A DNA stretch of 46,647 bases from Pseudozyma flocculosa PF-1 (GCF_000417875.1 NW_006920873.1:1013713-1060359); one strand, 5' to 3'. Shown: positions 19,180 to 31,309, numbered from the stretch's first letter. Translations and numbers: made by a program. The notes: generated by a model from the letters alone, not told the origin.

Positions 19180-21352
19180 CTTGGATGGGCGTTCGAGGCT
19201 CGAGGCGGGTGGCTGCCTTGGCTCTGCTCCGACCTGTCGGTGCGAGGCTGTTTTTTCTATGGATGTAGGATGCGGCAGAGGAGCCGTCTTGCCAGCTCTT
19301 GCTGTGTCGGCGCTGCTGGAGGAAGAAGGAACAGGCGCGGACGGCAATGGTCGTGGCCGTGGCCGTGGCCGTGAACGCAGCAGGGAGGTGGTGGTGACGG
19401 TGGTGCAGTCGGTGTCGGCTGGGATGGTGACGAGGGCGATGGAGGCTTTTGAGACTTCTGCTGGATGATGGTGAGAGCCCGACGAGGCTACGTTGGCGGC
19501 GAGGCCGGAGGGGGGATGGGGATCGGCGAGCAGACGAGCAGACGAGGAGCAAAGGTTGGAGGCACCGCCGTAGGACGCAGGTGGGGCTGGCCAGGTGGAT
19601 CGCTTGGCTGCCGGCCGGCGCGTGCCTGCTTGCCGGCCTTGCCTGCCTGCCTGCTTGCTTGCCTGCTTTGCTTCGCCTCTGGGGGGCGGTAGTCCGGCAT
19701 GGCACACGGCACGGGGGGCTCGCTTGTGAAATTCTGACAGCCTGGCTGGCTGTGCTGCCCCGGCCCCCACCTGCGCGAGCGACTCGCCGTTGTCGTCAGG
19801 CGCCCGCTCTGCCCACATTTTGCCTGCTGCGCCGCACTCGACCCCTTTTTCGGCCATGCCGCCCTGGCGTGCCTGCCCCAGCCCGTGCCCCACGAGCCAG
19901 CTTCCGCCAGCTGGCCTGGCCTGGCCTGCCCTGGCCTTGCGAAATGACGCCGAAGAGGAGCGAGGCCAAGGCCGACAACCGGCACGGCACAGACACCTTT
20001 GCAAGCAAGCTTCTTGGCCAAAATCGCCTGCCTATGCCCAGCAGGCCTGCTGCTGCGACGCAAGCGGAAGACCTCAACGCCAACGGACGGCGCCGGCCTT
20101 CCGGGCTGGGCAGCCAGCCTACGCCATCAATACCCACCCACACCACACCACACCACCGCACCGACCCCTGCCTCCTCTCTGAGCGCCACGTTCCGCCCGG
20201 CGCCGTAGCGTGCGTGCGTGCGTGGTTTCCATGGATTTCCTGGCCTCTTCATTTCGATCCAAGCGTCAATGGGTGGATGACGCTATGGTGTGGGCCCGCG
20301 CCGCTCGATGATGGCTCATGACGAACGCATCACGTACATGGCCGCCAGCCAAGCCAACAGCAGGCAGGCGGGCATGCCGAAGCCCCAACCCACCCTGCCT
20401 GGCCTGACGTGTTGGCTGCTTGCGATCCGCCATCTTGCCGGCCCGCATCTCGTGGCGACCCTCTCCACCCACCTCTTTCTGTGCCATCTTGTCAGGTCTC
20501 TCGTCGTCGTCGTCTGGTTCGCCGCCCCGAACGGATCCACGCAGCTGAGGCGCCGTTGGCGCACAACGTGCTGCGTGCTGCGATACGGCGTGCCTCGTCG
20601 CCGAGGTCTGTGTAATGCCATGGTGCGGCTGTCTGGCGAGCAGCTATTGCAGGCCGCCAGCGAATGAGCACCATCATCCATGTCTCTTCCCGCCTCCCTC
20701 AGCCTCCATGGTGCACCAGCGTGCGATCGACCTCAATCAAGCCGCCCTCAGCGTTCCGCTATGCTGTCCACCTCCGGCTTTGCAACCGCCACCATCACAA
20801 GAGCAGGCTAGGCACGAGGGGCCGGCTTGGCTTGGCTTGGCTTGGCCTGGCTCGGCCCGGCCCGGGCAGGATTGATGATGCTCACCACACACGGCATGCC
20901 ATCGGCCGTCGCTCCGTGATGGACGTCGGGCAGTCCATGATGCCTTGCTATCGGGCGGCCCGCGCCCGACTAGCGGGTGGGTGGCTGGCACAACGCGCTG
21001 CCACAGACCCCGCTCACCTGGGGAGTCGACCTCGCCACAGCCCGCCAGGATGATGGCAGTCATCGGCCTCCTTGATCGGACCAGGTCCGCCTTCCTGCTC
21101 GCCACCACTTACATCTGAATCTGCCCTTGAGAGATGCGCTGCAGAGACTGCGCCCAGCTCGACTCGGAGCTCGTCTCCCCCACCTCGAACGATCGCACAG
21201 GCCGGCCGTCAGGCGTCTGACAGGAGCGCGCTGGCTTGCTGTTGGAGCGTCTGGCGCATCCTTGGGATATCTAATGGTACAGGGAGCTCGAGGGAGGCTC
21301 GCATCCGATGGCGTTGAGGAGTCGACGATCGACACGACGGGGCGGGACCACA
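19180..21352. other. Gene-poor region between the PLD gene and VMA9
   Basis: Both neighbours are on the minus strand. The stretch holds the PLD promoter side and the VMA9 3' side. Repeats include GGCCGT units (about 19354-19375), TGCC/TGCT tetramers (about 19640-19672), GGCCT clusters (about 19916-19938) and the array at 20824-20855. Frames here are repeat-derived and not convincing. Confidence 0.55.
20824..20855. repeat. GGCTT/GGCCT pentamer array
   Basis: Four GGCTT units, then GGCCT and GGCTC. A clear 5-base periodicity variant of the dispersed pentamer family. Confidence 0.8.
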
Positions 21353-21915
21353 TCATTCCTCGAGGAAGCGCAGGTTGCCCCGCTTTGGCTCTGTTCGGCC
21401 AGGCGGTAGGAGGGCAGGGAACGGAAAGGTGAGAGCGACAGACGTCAGTGAGGCTCGACCAGCACGGCCGTTGAGGATGTTGGCCCGCGAGGCAGCCCGT
21501 AGCCAGCACAAGGACCGTCGAGACTCACTGATGACGGGATGGAGCTGCGCCATGTAGACGATGAACCACATCAGGTACATGCAGGTGAGTGCCAGGGCGA
21601 CCGATGTCCGGATCATCCTGGGCAGCGGCAGCCAGCAAGGAACGCGGGGAGGTGGAGCAAGCCAGAGAGCAAGCTGATCAGCACATCGTCCCGCGAGGGT
21701 GTTTGATCTCAGAGCCCCAGTCAAGCGGACAGCGACGAAGCGGCCCAAACAGGGCCACCGACGGAGCCTTCTAGAGGGATCCCCATGGCCGGGCGCAGCT
21801 GCTTCCACGGCCGGCTCACTCACACCTGGTTCGGCCCCTTGGGCGTGGTGATCCATACGCCGCTGATGGCCCCAAAGACCGCGATCAGCGTCCAGATCGT
21901 GGTCCAGCCCGACAT
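21353..21915 (-). CDS. VMA9: V-type proton ATPase subunit e (Vma9)
   Basis: Three small exons, 21915-21824, 21617-21529 and 21390-21353 (introns 206 and 138 nt, GTGAGT donors, CAG acceptors), encode 72 residues, almost exactly the yeast Vma9 length. Exon 1 supplies the first transmembrane helix (SGWTTIWTLIAVFGAISGVW) and the ITTPKGPNQ turn. Exon 2 supplies the second helix (SVALALTCMYLMWFIVYMAQ) and the family signature QLHPVI. Exon 3 ends KPKRGNLRFLEE. Family knowledge: subunit e is a small hydrophobic component of the membrane Vo sector, needed for assembly of the vacuolar/endosomal proton pump. The GTGAGT donor at 21823, two bases 3' of a GTGTGA alternative, is the one that keeps frame. 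No single open frame covers this gene. Confidence 0.95.
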
Positions 21916-22667
21916 GGCGATATTCGGAAGCGGCGACGCGAGGAGCAGCGGAGAGTAGCGGACGGCCGGTGGACCGGTGAGTTCAGTTGCGAAGCGGGAC
22001 CGGATGTGCCTTCAGCTGAGGCCTCGTGCTACGGGCGTCGTCGGCGATGCAGGCGGAGCGAGTGCAGATCGATGTCGTAGGCGGGTCTCTTGGGACGACT
22101 CGGGCGCTGACGGTCGAGGAGAGAGGAGGGAGGAGGAGGAGGAGGTGGACGTGGGGATGGTCGTGCTACGGTGGACTCGAGATGCTGCCCCGGTGGCTGG
22201 CTGGCTGGCTGGCCAGGCTGTCCGCTCGAGCCAGCCCAGGCGAACCCCTGCGTCTCGACCAGTCCCGCCACCACGCACTCGCCCGAGAGAGCACGGGGAA
22301 ACTCGAGCCAGCCAGGCCTGCCATGTGGAGCAGGCGACGGTCGGGCCACGTCTGCTCAGCTGAAGCCCAGGCCAGGCCAGGCGCGCAGGCCAGGCGATGT
22401 CAGGCTGCAGCTCCAGGCCTGTTGGCCTCCCTTGCTGGCTGGCCGGCCGGCGGAACTCTGGATGATGGGGACCCCTTGCTTGCCATGCCTGCTTGCGCTG
22501 GCTGGTCTTCTTCATCCCCTCCCCACCATCTTCCCGTCGTCGTCGTCAGCGTTGCCTTCGTTGCCACCGCCATCACCACTGCCATCCACAACGAGCGTCG
22601 CTGCAGCCCACAACCTTGCTCCTTGCCCCCTCTGCGCCCAACCCCGTCCCCGACCCTCGCCAGCACA
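21916..22667. other. Divergent promoter region between VMA9 and the dehydrogenase
   Basis: About 750 bases shared by two divergently transcribed genes. It contains a CTGG tetranucleotide run (about 22195-22214) and GGCCA/GCCAG clusters (about 22366-22395). No further gene is seen. Confidence 0.6.
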
Positions 22668-24351
22668 ATGTCGGCCACCAACGACGCCAGCGTCGACATC
22701 TCGATCCCCTACAGCACGCCGGGCACGCCGCACCCGCAGCACCAGCTAGGATGGGTGGGTCTCGGCAACATGGGCGCCAAGATGGCCCTCAACCTGGCCA
22801 AGCACCTCTCCACCCTCAGCCCTCCGCTGCCCCCGCTGCTCGTCTACAACCGCACCGTGTCCAAGGCGCAGGAGCTCGAGAAGAGCAGCAACGGTCTCAT
22901 CCGCGCCGTCGGCAGCGCCGCCGAGATCGGACAGAGGTGTGAGCTGATCTTCACCAGCCTCAGCAACGACGCGGCCGCCGAGGAAGTCTTTGAGGAGCTG
23001 CTCAAGGGCGAGGAGAAGCGTGTCGGGCACTCGGCCCAGGAGAGGCTCTCCCGCGGCCTCAAGACCACGTTTATCGAGACGAGCACCCTCTACCCGACTA
23101 CCACCGGTGCGTAGCAGTAGCGTGGCTGGACGGCGAGACCATGCCGCAGCTGTCTACAGCGTAGCGCGCTCTTCCTGACCCATCTGTCTCTCGCTTTCTT
23201 CGCACCCGCTTCGCTGCAGGCGGCCTCGAGCGCAAGGTGTCGAGCTTGCCCAAGCGTCACTTTGTCGCCGCGCCAGCTTTCGGTCCGCCGCCGATGGCTG
23301 CCGACGCCAAGCTCGTCTTTGCCGTCGCAGGACCCCACAACAGCAAGAAGCACGTCAGCCAGTTCTGTGAGTACAGTGCGGCCCGCGGATCTCGCGCTCT
23401 CCAAGATGGATGGAGTTCGTCGCCGCGGCTGGAGATCCCGCGCTGACGCCCGCTTCTTCTCCTTCTCCCTGGGTTGCCGTACACAGTGGTTCCTGCCATG
23501 GGCCGAAAGGTGGGTACCGTCGGCATGATCGCCACGAATCGCCACGCCTACTGATCAACCCCCGACTGACCTCGACCTGCCTGACCAACCCCTTAGATCA
23601 TGGACTTTGGATCTGACCCGGAGCGAGCGGCTTCGTTCAAGCTGATTGGCAACAGCGTGGGTCTCGGCACACGCCGATCGGTTCCGGGCCTTCCTGGAGC
23701 CAGCCTCTGACGTTCTGGTACCGCTTTCTTGCCCTCTCCTTGGCTGCAGCTCATCGTGTCGACGATCGAGATGCTCTCAGAGACCATGACGCTGGCCGAC
23801 AAGACGGGCGTGGGTGCCGAGCGCCTCTACGAGTTCCTCGAGGAGTTCTACCCGGCGCCCTCGGCGCTCGGGTACGGCAAGAAGGTGCGTTGCCGGGACG
23901 GCGTGCATCTCTGCCGTCGCATGGATGCCCTCTCTCTCCTGAAGATGCGCTGACAAACACGAACCCTTCCTCCTCTCGCCGGCCCCGTTGCAGATCCTGA
24001 CCAACAACTTTCACGGCGAGAACGGCTTCACCCTCAATGGCGGCATCAAGGAGTGAGTATCGGCGCAAGGAACTCGCCCTCGGACCAGGGTTGCAGCACG
24101 CTGACGCGAGCGACCCCCTCTGCCAACACCTTTGATGCAGTGCGAGCCACATTATCAAGCTGGGCGAGTCGGTCGACTGCCCGCTGCCCATCATTGACCT
24201 GGCGCGCCAGCACATGCTCTCAGCGCGGGCGATTGGCGGCGAGGACCTCGACTGGTCGTCGCTCTCTGCGGGCTTCCGGGTGACGGCGGGCGTGCCTCCG
24301 TTTGAGCGCAAGGAGATGCTCAAGAAGTGGTCCGAGGAGTCGAAGCAGTGA
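22668..24351 (+). CDS. 3-hydroxyisobutyrate dehydrogenase-like (6PGDH superfamily) oxidoreductase
   Basis: Seven exons: 22668-23106, 23220-23366, 23487-23509, 23597-23656, 23750-23884, 23994-24052 and 24141-24351 (357 residues; introns 87-120 nt). All junctions keep frame. The N-terminal Rossmann motif is GWVGLGNMGAKMALNLAKHL. It is followed by LVYNRTVSKAQEL and the ELIFTSLSNDAAAEEVF and TTFIETSTLYPTTTGG blocks, typical of beta-hydroxyacid dehydrogenases. The C-terminal helical domain has KLIGNSLIVSTIEMLSETMTLADKTG, with the expected catalytic-lysine helix in FKLIGN, then GGIKDASHIIKLGE. Family members oxidise or reduce small beta-hydroxy acids with NAD(P), for example in valine catabolism or succinic-semialdehyde/glyoxylate reduction; the substrate is not determinable. 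Exon 3 is only 23 nt, a microexon. It is the most intron-dense gene in the window. Confidence 0.92.
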
Positions 24352-25540
24352 AAGAGGGATCGTGTAGAGCGCCGCCACACCGAGACGCCAGGACCATGAA
24401 TACTGAGACTGTCCATCGAAGTGGCCTGGATGATTGCCGGAGATGGCCTTGCGCCGATGGCGGCAAAGTGCAGCAGTCGAGTTGATGAGGGGCCCGCCAC
24501 GGCGGCCGTCCGGTCTGAACCCTGCATCCAACGAGGGCTTCGGAGATCGCCGACCCAAGGTGGCGGTGGAGGGCAGCCCGCGGGTCGAGGCTGCGGCGGC
24601 TACGACAGAGTCAAAGCCTGTCACTGAGCAAGCCAAGGTGACCAGAGGAGCTGGACATCGCTGGGACGACGGCGACGGCGACGACGACGGCGACGACGAC
24701 TGCGGGGCGGGAAGGCCGGGGCGCCAACCGATCCGGGAGATGCCGGTCGGCTCGGGACTGGCCTGGCCTGGCCTGGCCAAGATGGGGTCCCACCGTGCAT
24801 CATGCGCCCCGCCCTGCCCGAGCTGCCTGCCCTGCCTGGCCGTGCCTTTCATTCTCGCTTGTCGCGCCTTTTTTTCCAGCTCGTCCATGCCGTCAACCCG
24901 TTGCCGGACCGGCCTGCTTCCCACCACCACCGCTGCCCTCCCTACCCACCCTCACCCAGCGCGGTCCTTCGACCCGGGATCCCTCGTCACCGTTCCTCTT
25001 ATCGACGGATACATCGACCTCGCTGCGCCATTGCAGTGCAGGCGGTGCATCCTCGACTGGCCTCTGCCGCCACCTTCTTCGGCCACCCTCGCTGCTTGGC
25101 TCCGTCTCGTCAGTCTGCGGATGCTCGGGCGGCCACAGCCCTGCTGGCCTGTTCACCTACTACTGTCAAGACTGCCGTCCGCTGCCTCCTTCCTCAAGCT
25201 TGGAAGCTTGCGCCTCGGCAGCCCCAGCCTTGCTCGAACGAGGGACCTTTCACGCCCCGCCTGCCGACGACTGCTGTTGCTGCTGGCACCGGGTTCCTAG
25301 ATCGGATCGCCTTCCCCTCTTGGACGGCTAAAGCACGACGGCGGACGGCCTCAGCATCACTGGCCGATCGAGGAAAAGATGCCTCGGTCGTCCCTGCCGC
25401 GCCGCCATCGTCTCAAGAGCCTATAATCTGCATCCGACCTGGCCTCTCGACGGGGCCCTCGCAAGGTGCCTCGACCCCGCGTACACACCTCTTCAGCTCC
25501 TTGACTTGGTATCCGGCCAACGATCTCCTCCCTCGACATC
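24352..25540. other. Intergenic region upstream of the Zn2Cys6 factor
   Basis: Tandem arrangement, so this is a 3' flank followed by a 5' flank. It contains the GGCCT array at 24758-24778 and a CGACGA trinucleotide stretch (about 24670-24705). Open frames are Ser/Pro/Arg-biased and lack recognisable domains; a 5' UTR is likely in the last few hundred bases. Confidence 0.5.
24758..24778. repeat. GGCCT pentamer array
   Basis: Four GGCC(T) units in a row, the reverse-strand equivalent of the GGCCA arrays. Confidence 0.75.
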
Positions 25541-28500
25541 ATGGCCTCTTCTGCTCCATCAGCAGAAGCTGCGGGCTCTTCTGCCGGACCCTCTGCTTCA
25601 CCCCAGAACATCGCTCCCGCCGCCTCGGCGAAGAAACCGCGCAAGCCGAGAGAGCCCAAGGCGCCCAAACCGGCATCCTCGGCCCAGGCCGCCGATCAGG
25701 ATGCCAAGCCGCTCCACCGGCCCGTCATGGTGTGTCGCCGCTGCAGGACCAAGAAGATCAAATGCGACCTCGGCTTCCCGTCCTGTGGCCCATGCCTCAA
25801 GGCCAACGAGAGCTGTGTCGGCCTCGATCCGGCCACGGGCAGGGAGGTCAGCAGAAGGTGAGCTTGTTGGTGGTTGGTCTGGAGCCCGTTTTGAAGATGC
25901 TTGCGCTTTTCCTTGGACCCATCACTCTGACTCACGTTCCGCAACCCTTCGTGCGAGCAGCTACATCGCCGAGCTAGAGGACCGCGTTGACCAACTTCAG
26001 AAAGAGCTCGAGGCGATACGAGGCTCGCAGCAGCCGCAGCCGCAGCCGCATCAGCAACACCATAGCGGCGCCATCCCCGACCCCTTGTGTGCGCCTCATT
26101 CCTATGCAGGTGCCGGCGCGACGCCAGGACAGCCTGCTGGATCGAGCGAGGCAGCCGCCAAGAGGCACCTCGCAGAGGACCGCCACGACGCCACTGAACG
26201 CCCTGCGAAGCGGCTGGCTCAGCATGTCGAGGTTGCTGCCGGCAGCGGCAGAGGCGTGTATCACCACCCTCTCGGCCCGCAGCGGCTAACGCTCGGTGCC
26301 AACGGCGTCGAGAGCCTGCCCGCCAAAGCGCTGCGACCATCGCTGCGCCAGCTCAACTCGTACGCCAGCGGCCTCTCTCCAGCGCGGCTGCTCTGCCAAG
26401 CCATTCAGCAGTCTGCCTCTGCGGGCCTGCGCTTCCGAGACCCCAAGGCGGGCGGCGAAAAGAAGGTGAGCGCGACCAAGACCCGCGGGCCTGCGGTCCC
26501 GGGTCCCCCAGAAGGATCGGCCGCGGCCGACATCGAAGGCGCCGTCAAGCGCGAGGAGGACGGTAGCGACACTCGCGGCCGGCCCGAGACGCGCGACTCC
26601 GCAGGTGGCGGTGAGACGCAGGCCGAACCTGCCCTGGATGCCAAGTCCGGCTCGGCGACCCCGTCCGAGGGCCACAGCAAGAAGCAGTCGCCCTTCGACG
26701 ACGCCGAGGCGATGCAGTATGCCGAGGCCACCGAGACGTCCGACATCACGGTGCCGGCACCTGAGCAGCTCTCGAAGCCGTCGCCGCCCCCGGCCCCCTT
26801 CCCACCTGTGCCCGTGGCCCGCAGGCTGGTCGACGCCTACTTCGAGCGCGTCAACCCGCAGTGGCCGCTGCTCGATCGCAGCACTTTTATGCCGAGGTTC
26901 GAAGCGGCTTGTCGAGAGGGCCTCAGCCGGGCACGGGCCAAGGCCGAGTCGCACGCGCAGGCCGATGGCAGTGCGTCTGCCAGCTTCCACGAGGACGAGG
27001 TCGAGATCGACCTGCAGCCCGCCGACGGCCACCTCTTCCACCTTGTCCTCGCCATCGCCGCGGCCATGGGCTGGACGCAGGCGCGCTTCTCGGCCGAGCG
27101 TCACCACGAGGCGGCCATGCTCTACCTCGACCCGCGCCGGGCGAGCAGTGGCCAGCACGGCGTCGGCGCCATCATGGGCCGCGACTCGCTCGAGCAGCTC
27201 CAGTGCCTGCTGCTGACGGCCCTCTACTCGATGATGCGCTCGACGCGGCCGGGGATCTGGTACACGCTCGGCGTGGCGCTCCGCCTCACCACGGGTCTGG
27301 GCCTGTACAGCGAGAATTCCGGTCTGCTGAAGGGCGGGCCCTCTGCGGAGGACGGCGCTCCCGAGAGCATCGCCAACAAGAAGCGACGACTCTTCTGGTG
27401 CGCCTACAGCATCGATCGCTCGGTCGGCGTCCACCTCGGGCGTCCGTTCGGCATCGCCGACACCGACATCAAAGTCGGCCTGCCTTGGACGCCGGCGGAC
27501 GATGAGTATGCCGAGGGCCAGCACGGCAAAGACGCTCCTCCGACCGGCGATGACGCAGACGCGGTGGACGACGGCGTGAGCGCTGCCGGCTTTGATGAGC
27601 GCGCGAGCGACACCTCGACCGAGAGGCTGAGGAAGGAGGCCGCCTCGACGCTGGCGGCACTCGGCGAGAGCCGGGCCAGCTCGCCATCATCTGCGATGAC
27701 TGCACCGGCGACGATGACGGGACCAGGCGACGTCGCGGCCTCGAGGCAGGCTCCGCCGTCGTCGAGTCGACCTGGCAGCGGGAGCCGGTGGGTGTCGCTC
27801 GCCTTCTTCCGCCTCCGCATCCTGCAGTCCGAGATCCAGGGCCTGCTCTTCTCCAATGCCGAGCTCCCACGGAGGTTTGCGTCCTTCGAGCACTGGAAGG
27901 TCGACATGCTGGATCGCCTGGCCGACTGGCGCGCCTTTGCACCTTCGTCGAGGGACGAGCTGGCCCGCGCCGGCTGCGGCTACAACCCCATCTTTCTCGA
28001 GCTCAACTTCCGGCAGACTCTGCTGATGATCTACGGCATGAGCCCGCGCTTCCCGACGCCGAACCGCTCGGACCTGGCGCACGTCGAGGACTGCAGCCGC
28101 GTCATCCTCGACATCTACGCCGTGCTGGCCAAGGAGGGCCAGCTCAACTACGCCTGGATGACGGGCCACAACATCTTCATCAGCTGCACCAGCTACCTCT
28201 ACGCAATCTGGCAGATCAGCGCGAGCTACCCGGCCTCGCTGCACTCTTCGTTGCTGCGGGACCACCCGACCAAGGTGGCCGAGATCGAGCACTACGGCCG
28301 CGCCTGCGACGACGTGCTGGCATCACTGCAGTGGTACACGGCCGAAAAGTGCCGCAAGTGCCTGCGGACCATGTTTGCGGCTACGGCGGGGCTGGTCGAG
28401 AAGCTCGACAAGATGGTGGCCAGGGGCCCCGCGACAGTCTCGCTCGGCGACCCGTCCCGACAGGCGCCGCAAGCTCAGCCGCGACAGCCGGCACAGCAGC

Positions 28501-29981
28501 AAGGGCAGCAACAGCAGCAGACACAGCGTCTCCTGCCGCAACCTCCGGCAGCGCATCAGCCGTCCGCCGCCGCCAGCCCGTCATCGGCCTTGATGAGCGG
28601 ACCAAAGGACAAGTGGTGGGACCCTGCGCGCGATGCTCCGACTGGATGGGAGAGCGCCAGGACGAGCGATCTGCGGTCGGAGCGGCAGCCAGTTGGCCGT
28701 ACCGACAGCCCAGGCCTCTCTGCCCGGTCGCTGTACACGCAGGATGCACCATCGCGCCTGCAGCCCTCGGGCAAGACGCCACGAGGTACGCTCGCCATGC
28801 TACCGCCGGTGCCGACCTGGCCGGGCGCCCATGGCCCGGGCTCCAACGTCACCCCGCTTGGCGGCCGCGGCGGTCCGCCGGTCATCGGAGGGCACACTTC
28901 GGGCAGCTTTTCGCCGTCGTCGCGGATGACCCCGTTGCCGCCAGGGGATCCACGTTCTCGGTCTCGATCTGGTAGCCGCAGCTCGGTCTACTATTCGGCC
29001 GACGGTGCCTCGATGGCGACGAGCCCGCACGCCATCGCGAGTGGTGCACATCCAGACGCCCGGATGCCGTGGAGAACGGCCAGCCCTCGATTCCCACCAA
29101 TCGACGGCCCTGCCCGACACCTCTCGTTTGGATCGCCGTATGGGTCGGGTGCCTCGCCAATGGCCGGCTCGCCTTACGCTATCGGCGACACTCGGGCCGG
29201 TGGACACAGCGCTGGCTCTGGTGCTGATACGTTGTCCACCGCCGCCGCGTACCCTGGGCAGCCGCAACAGGCTGGGAGCACGCCCAGCAACGGGCTCGAG
29301 TTTGATGCCATCGCTGGCGTCAATGGCTCTCCCGGTGCGCTGCTAAGGCAGACGCTCGGCGCGAGCCCGGGCAGGATCTCTGCGCATTCGTCGTCTGCGG
29401 CCGACAGCCCAAACCAGATTGACTTTTCGTCGCTCATGGCCGACTCGGCCATGGAGCTGGACCAGCTCTTCCGCGACGCAGGGCTGTCGATCAACTTTGA
29501 CGGCGGATTCGGCTCGGCCGATGGCGGCGCGGCCGGCCTGCCCGCAAACGGCGATCAGAGCCAGCAGGGCGGCCTCGGGTTCGCTGACATGCGACCGGCC
29601 GGGGCTAGCAGCACGTATCTCGACGCTGGGGACGGGACCATCGGCATGCATCACCATGGCAGCGGCGGCGGTCTAGAGGGCTTAGGACGAGGTTACGAAC
29701 ACGGTGGCGGCATGGACGGCGGCCCGGGGCCCGGCTCGACGACAGGCGCAAGCTGGTTCGGCAACGGTGCGAGCTTGGGCGGCGGCGGTGGCGGTATGCT
29801 GGCCAACTCGGACGACGGGCTGGAGAACGACTATGACTGGGAGGCGATGGGATTCGGGTTCCGCATGTCCCAAGCTCCCGCCGTCATCGGCCCTGATCCG
29901 CTGGGCTTCGGTTTCGGCGGCGGCGGCGGCGCAGGTGGTGGCAGTGGCGGTGCTGCGGCAGGCCCGACAGGCTTTGTCTGA
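25541..29981 (+). CDS. Zn2Cys6 fungal transcription factor with fungal_trans domain
   Basis: Exons are 25541-25857 and 25961-29981 (103-nt intron), giving 1,445 residues. The binuclear zinc cluster is at residues 65-92 with spacing C-x2-C-x6-C-x6-C-x2-C-x6-C (CRRCRTKKIKC... GPC...C), so all six cysteines are present. The splice then joins directly to a coiled coil (SYIAELEDRVDQLQKELEAI), the usual dimerisation helix. The fungal-specific transcription factor domain begins near residue 390 (LVDAYFERVNPQWPLLDRST) and includes LQCLLLTALYSMMRSTRPG and KKRRLFWCAYSIDRSVGVHLGRP. The C-terminal third is disordered (Gln-, Ser-, Gly-rich) with an acidic-hydrophobic stretch, DYDWEAMGFGF, resembling an activation motif. 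It should bind CGG-type half sites as a dimer; the target pathway is unknown. No metabolic cluster is adjacent. Confidence 0.93.
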
Positions 29982-30289
29982 ATTGATGCGGCAACAGCGA
30001 GGTGCCCAGAGCGCCGACCCCCACCTTACCCCAGCCTGTCGAGGCAGTCTTTAGCGGGATGCTTTGCATGCGCACAGCGTGACAGGACGGCGTCGGGATG
30101 GCCTGACCCGACCTGTGCCCGGAGCGAGAGAGAGGCTTGCCTACAGCTGAACGACGACGGGGCGGTACGGGGCGGTACGGCGACCGAATTGGGACGGTGT
30201 GGCGAAGCATGTGCGGCGTCGGGGCAGGCCTGGCAAGGCGTTGCGCGCAGCCAGGCCAGGCCAGACCATGCGGCTCGGACGATGGTGCA

Positions 30290-30319
30290 GGCTAGACTAG
30301 GCTTGGCTAGGCTAGGCCC
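30290..30319. repeat. GGCTA/GGCTT pentamer array
   Basis: Mixed GGCTA, GACTA and GGCTT units with 5-base periodicity. Confidence 0.7.
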
Positions 30320-30381
30320 GCCTTCGGTCCGGAGCAGATCCGACCAGGCCAGCCCCATGTACCGCGGAACTTGACCAGCTT

Positions 30382-30406
30382 GCTAGGCTAGGCTAGGCTA
30401 GGCTAG
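30382..30406. repeat. (GGCTA)n pentamer array
   Basis: Near-perfect run of five GCTAG-phase units, the cleanest TA-containing array in the window. Confidence 0.85.
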
Positions 30407-30653
30407 GGAGGGCCGGGCTAGGCCTGCTTCCGCGAGGCTACGCGTAACCATATGCTCTCCGAGCCGAACTCGACCCACGGATCGTCGCCGCAATGCCGCC
30501 GTCGAGCCGGCTAGGAGTCGCACGGTCGCGCGGTCGCGCCGAGGTCCCAGGCCTGGCCAGGCGAGGGTTATCGTATGGTCGGGCCGAGCCTGCCTCTGAG
30601 CTGCTGAGGCGATAAGGCAGCGTCAAGTCGTGCACTGCACAGCCCGCGCTCCT

Positions 30654-30683
30654 AGCCAGGCCAGGTTCGAGCCTGGCCTGGCT
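30654..30683. repeat. Perfect 12-bp inverted repeat (hairpin) with 6-base loop
   Basis: The left arm agccaggccagg (30654-30665) is the exact reverse complement of the right arm cctggcctggct (30672-30683). The arms are separated by ttcgag. They are built from the GGCCA pentamer. Confidence 0.9.
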
Positions 30684-31309
30684 GGTGGCTAACTACCGGC
30701 AGCTGCCCGTCCGTATGGCCGCCGGCTTCGGACGACGTCCGCCAGAATGTAGTGGACGGTGAGCGGCCCCCCAAGAACCAAGACAGCTCCACCCAAGCCG
30801 GACCAGACCAGACCAGCCAAGCCTTTTCGAGTGCCGGACGCCGGCACAGGGTGCAGGACTGGATTTGCATGGCCCGGCCAAGCCAGCCAGCAGACAAAGC
30901 AGGCTAGGCAAGCAAGCCAAGCCGCGTGGACCCTGCCTGTCCGTCTAGGCTGCCTGCCTGCCTGCCAGGCCTGAGGCTTTTGCTTCGCTTTCTTCGGGCT
31001 TTTTGGCCTTCTCCACTTCGGCGCTGCCCGCTGCTCCTTGCCTGGCCTGGCCTGCCTGTCCCTTCGCGAGCATGGGGGCGGCCAGGGTTCGGTACAAAGT
31101 CAGCGAGGGATGCTCGCAAGATGGCAGGTAACTTAGGCCTGCCCTGGCTGCTCCGCTACGGCTGATCCGACGGCCTGCTCTGGCTTGGCCTGTCTGCTCG
31201 TCGTCGTCGTCACCACCACCACCACCATCACCTTCACCTTCACCTTGACCACCATCACCCACCGGCAGTCCTCGACGCTTCGGCCTCTCCGCCCCGTCTT
31301 CCTCCTCCG

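Noticed and set aside
30382..30406. Telomere-like repeat
   Set aside because: The unit is TAGGC, not a TTAGGG-type telomere unit, the array has only five copies, and it is internal.
30660..30690. A tRNA suggested by the GGTTCGAGCC motif
   Set aside because: No acceptor, D or anticodon stems can be built around it; it is the loop of a repeat-derived palindrome.
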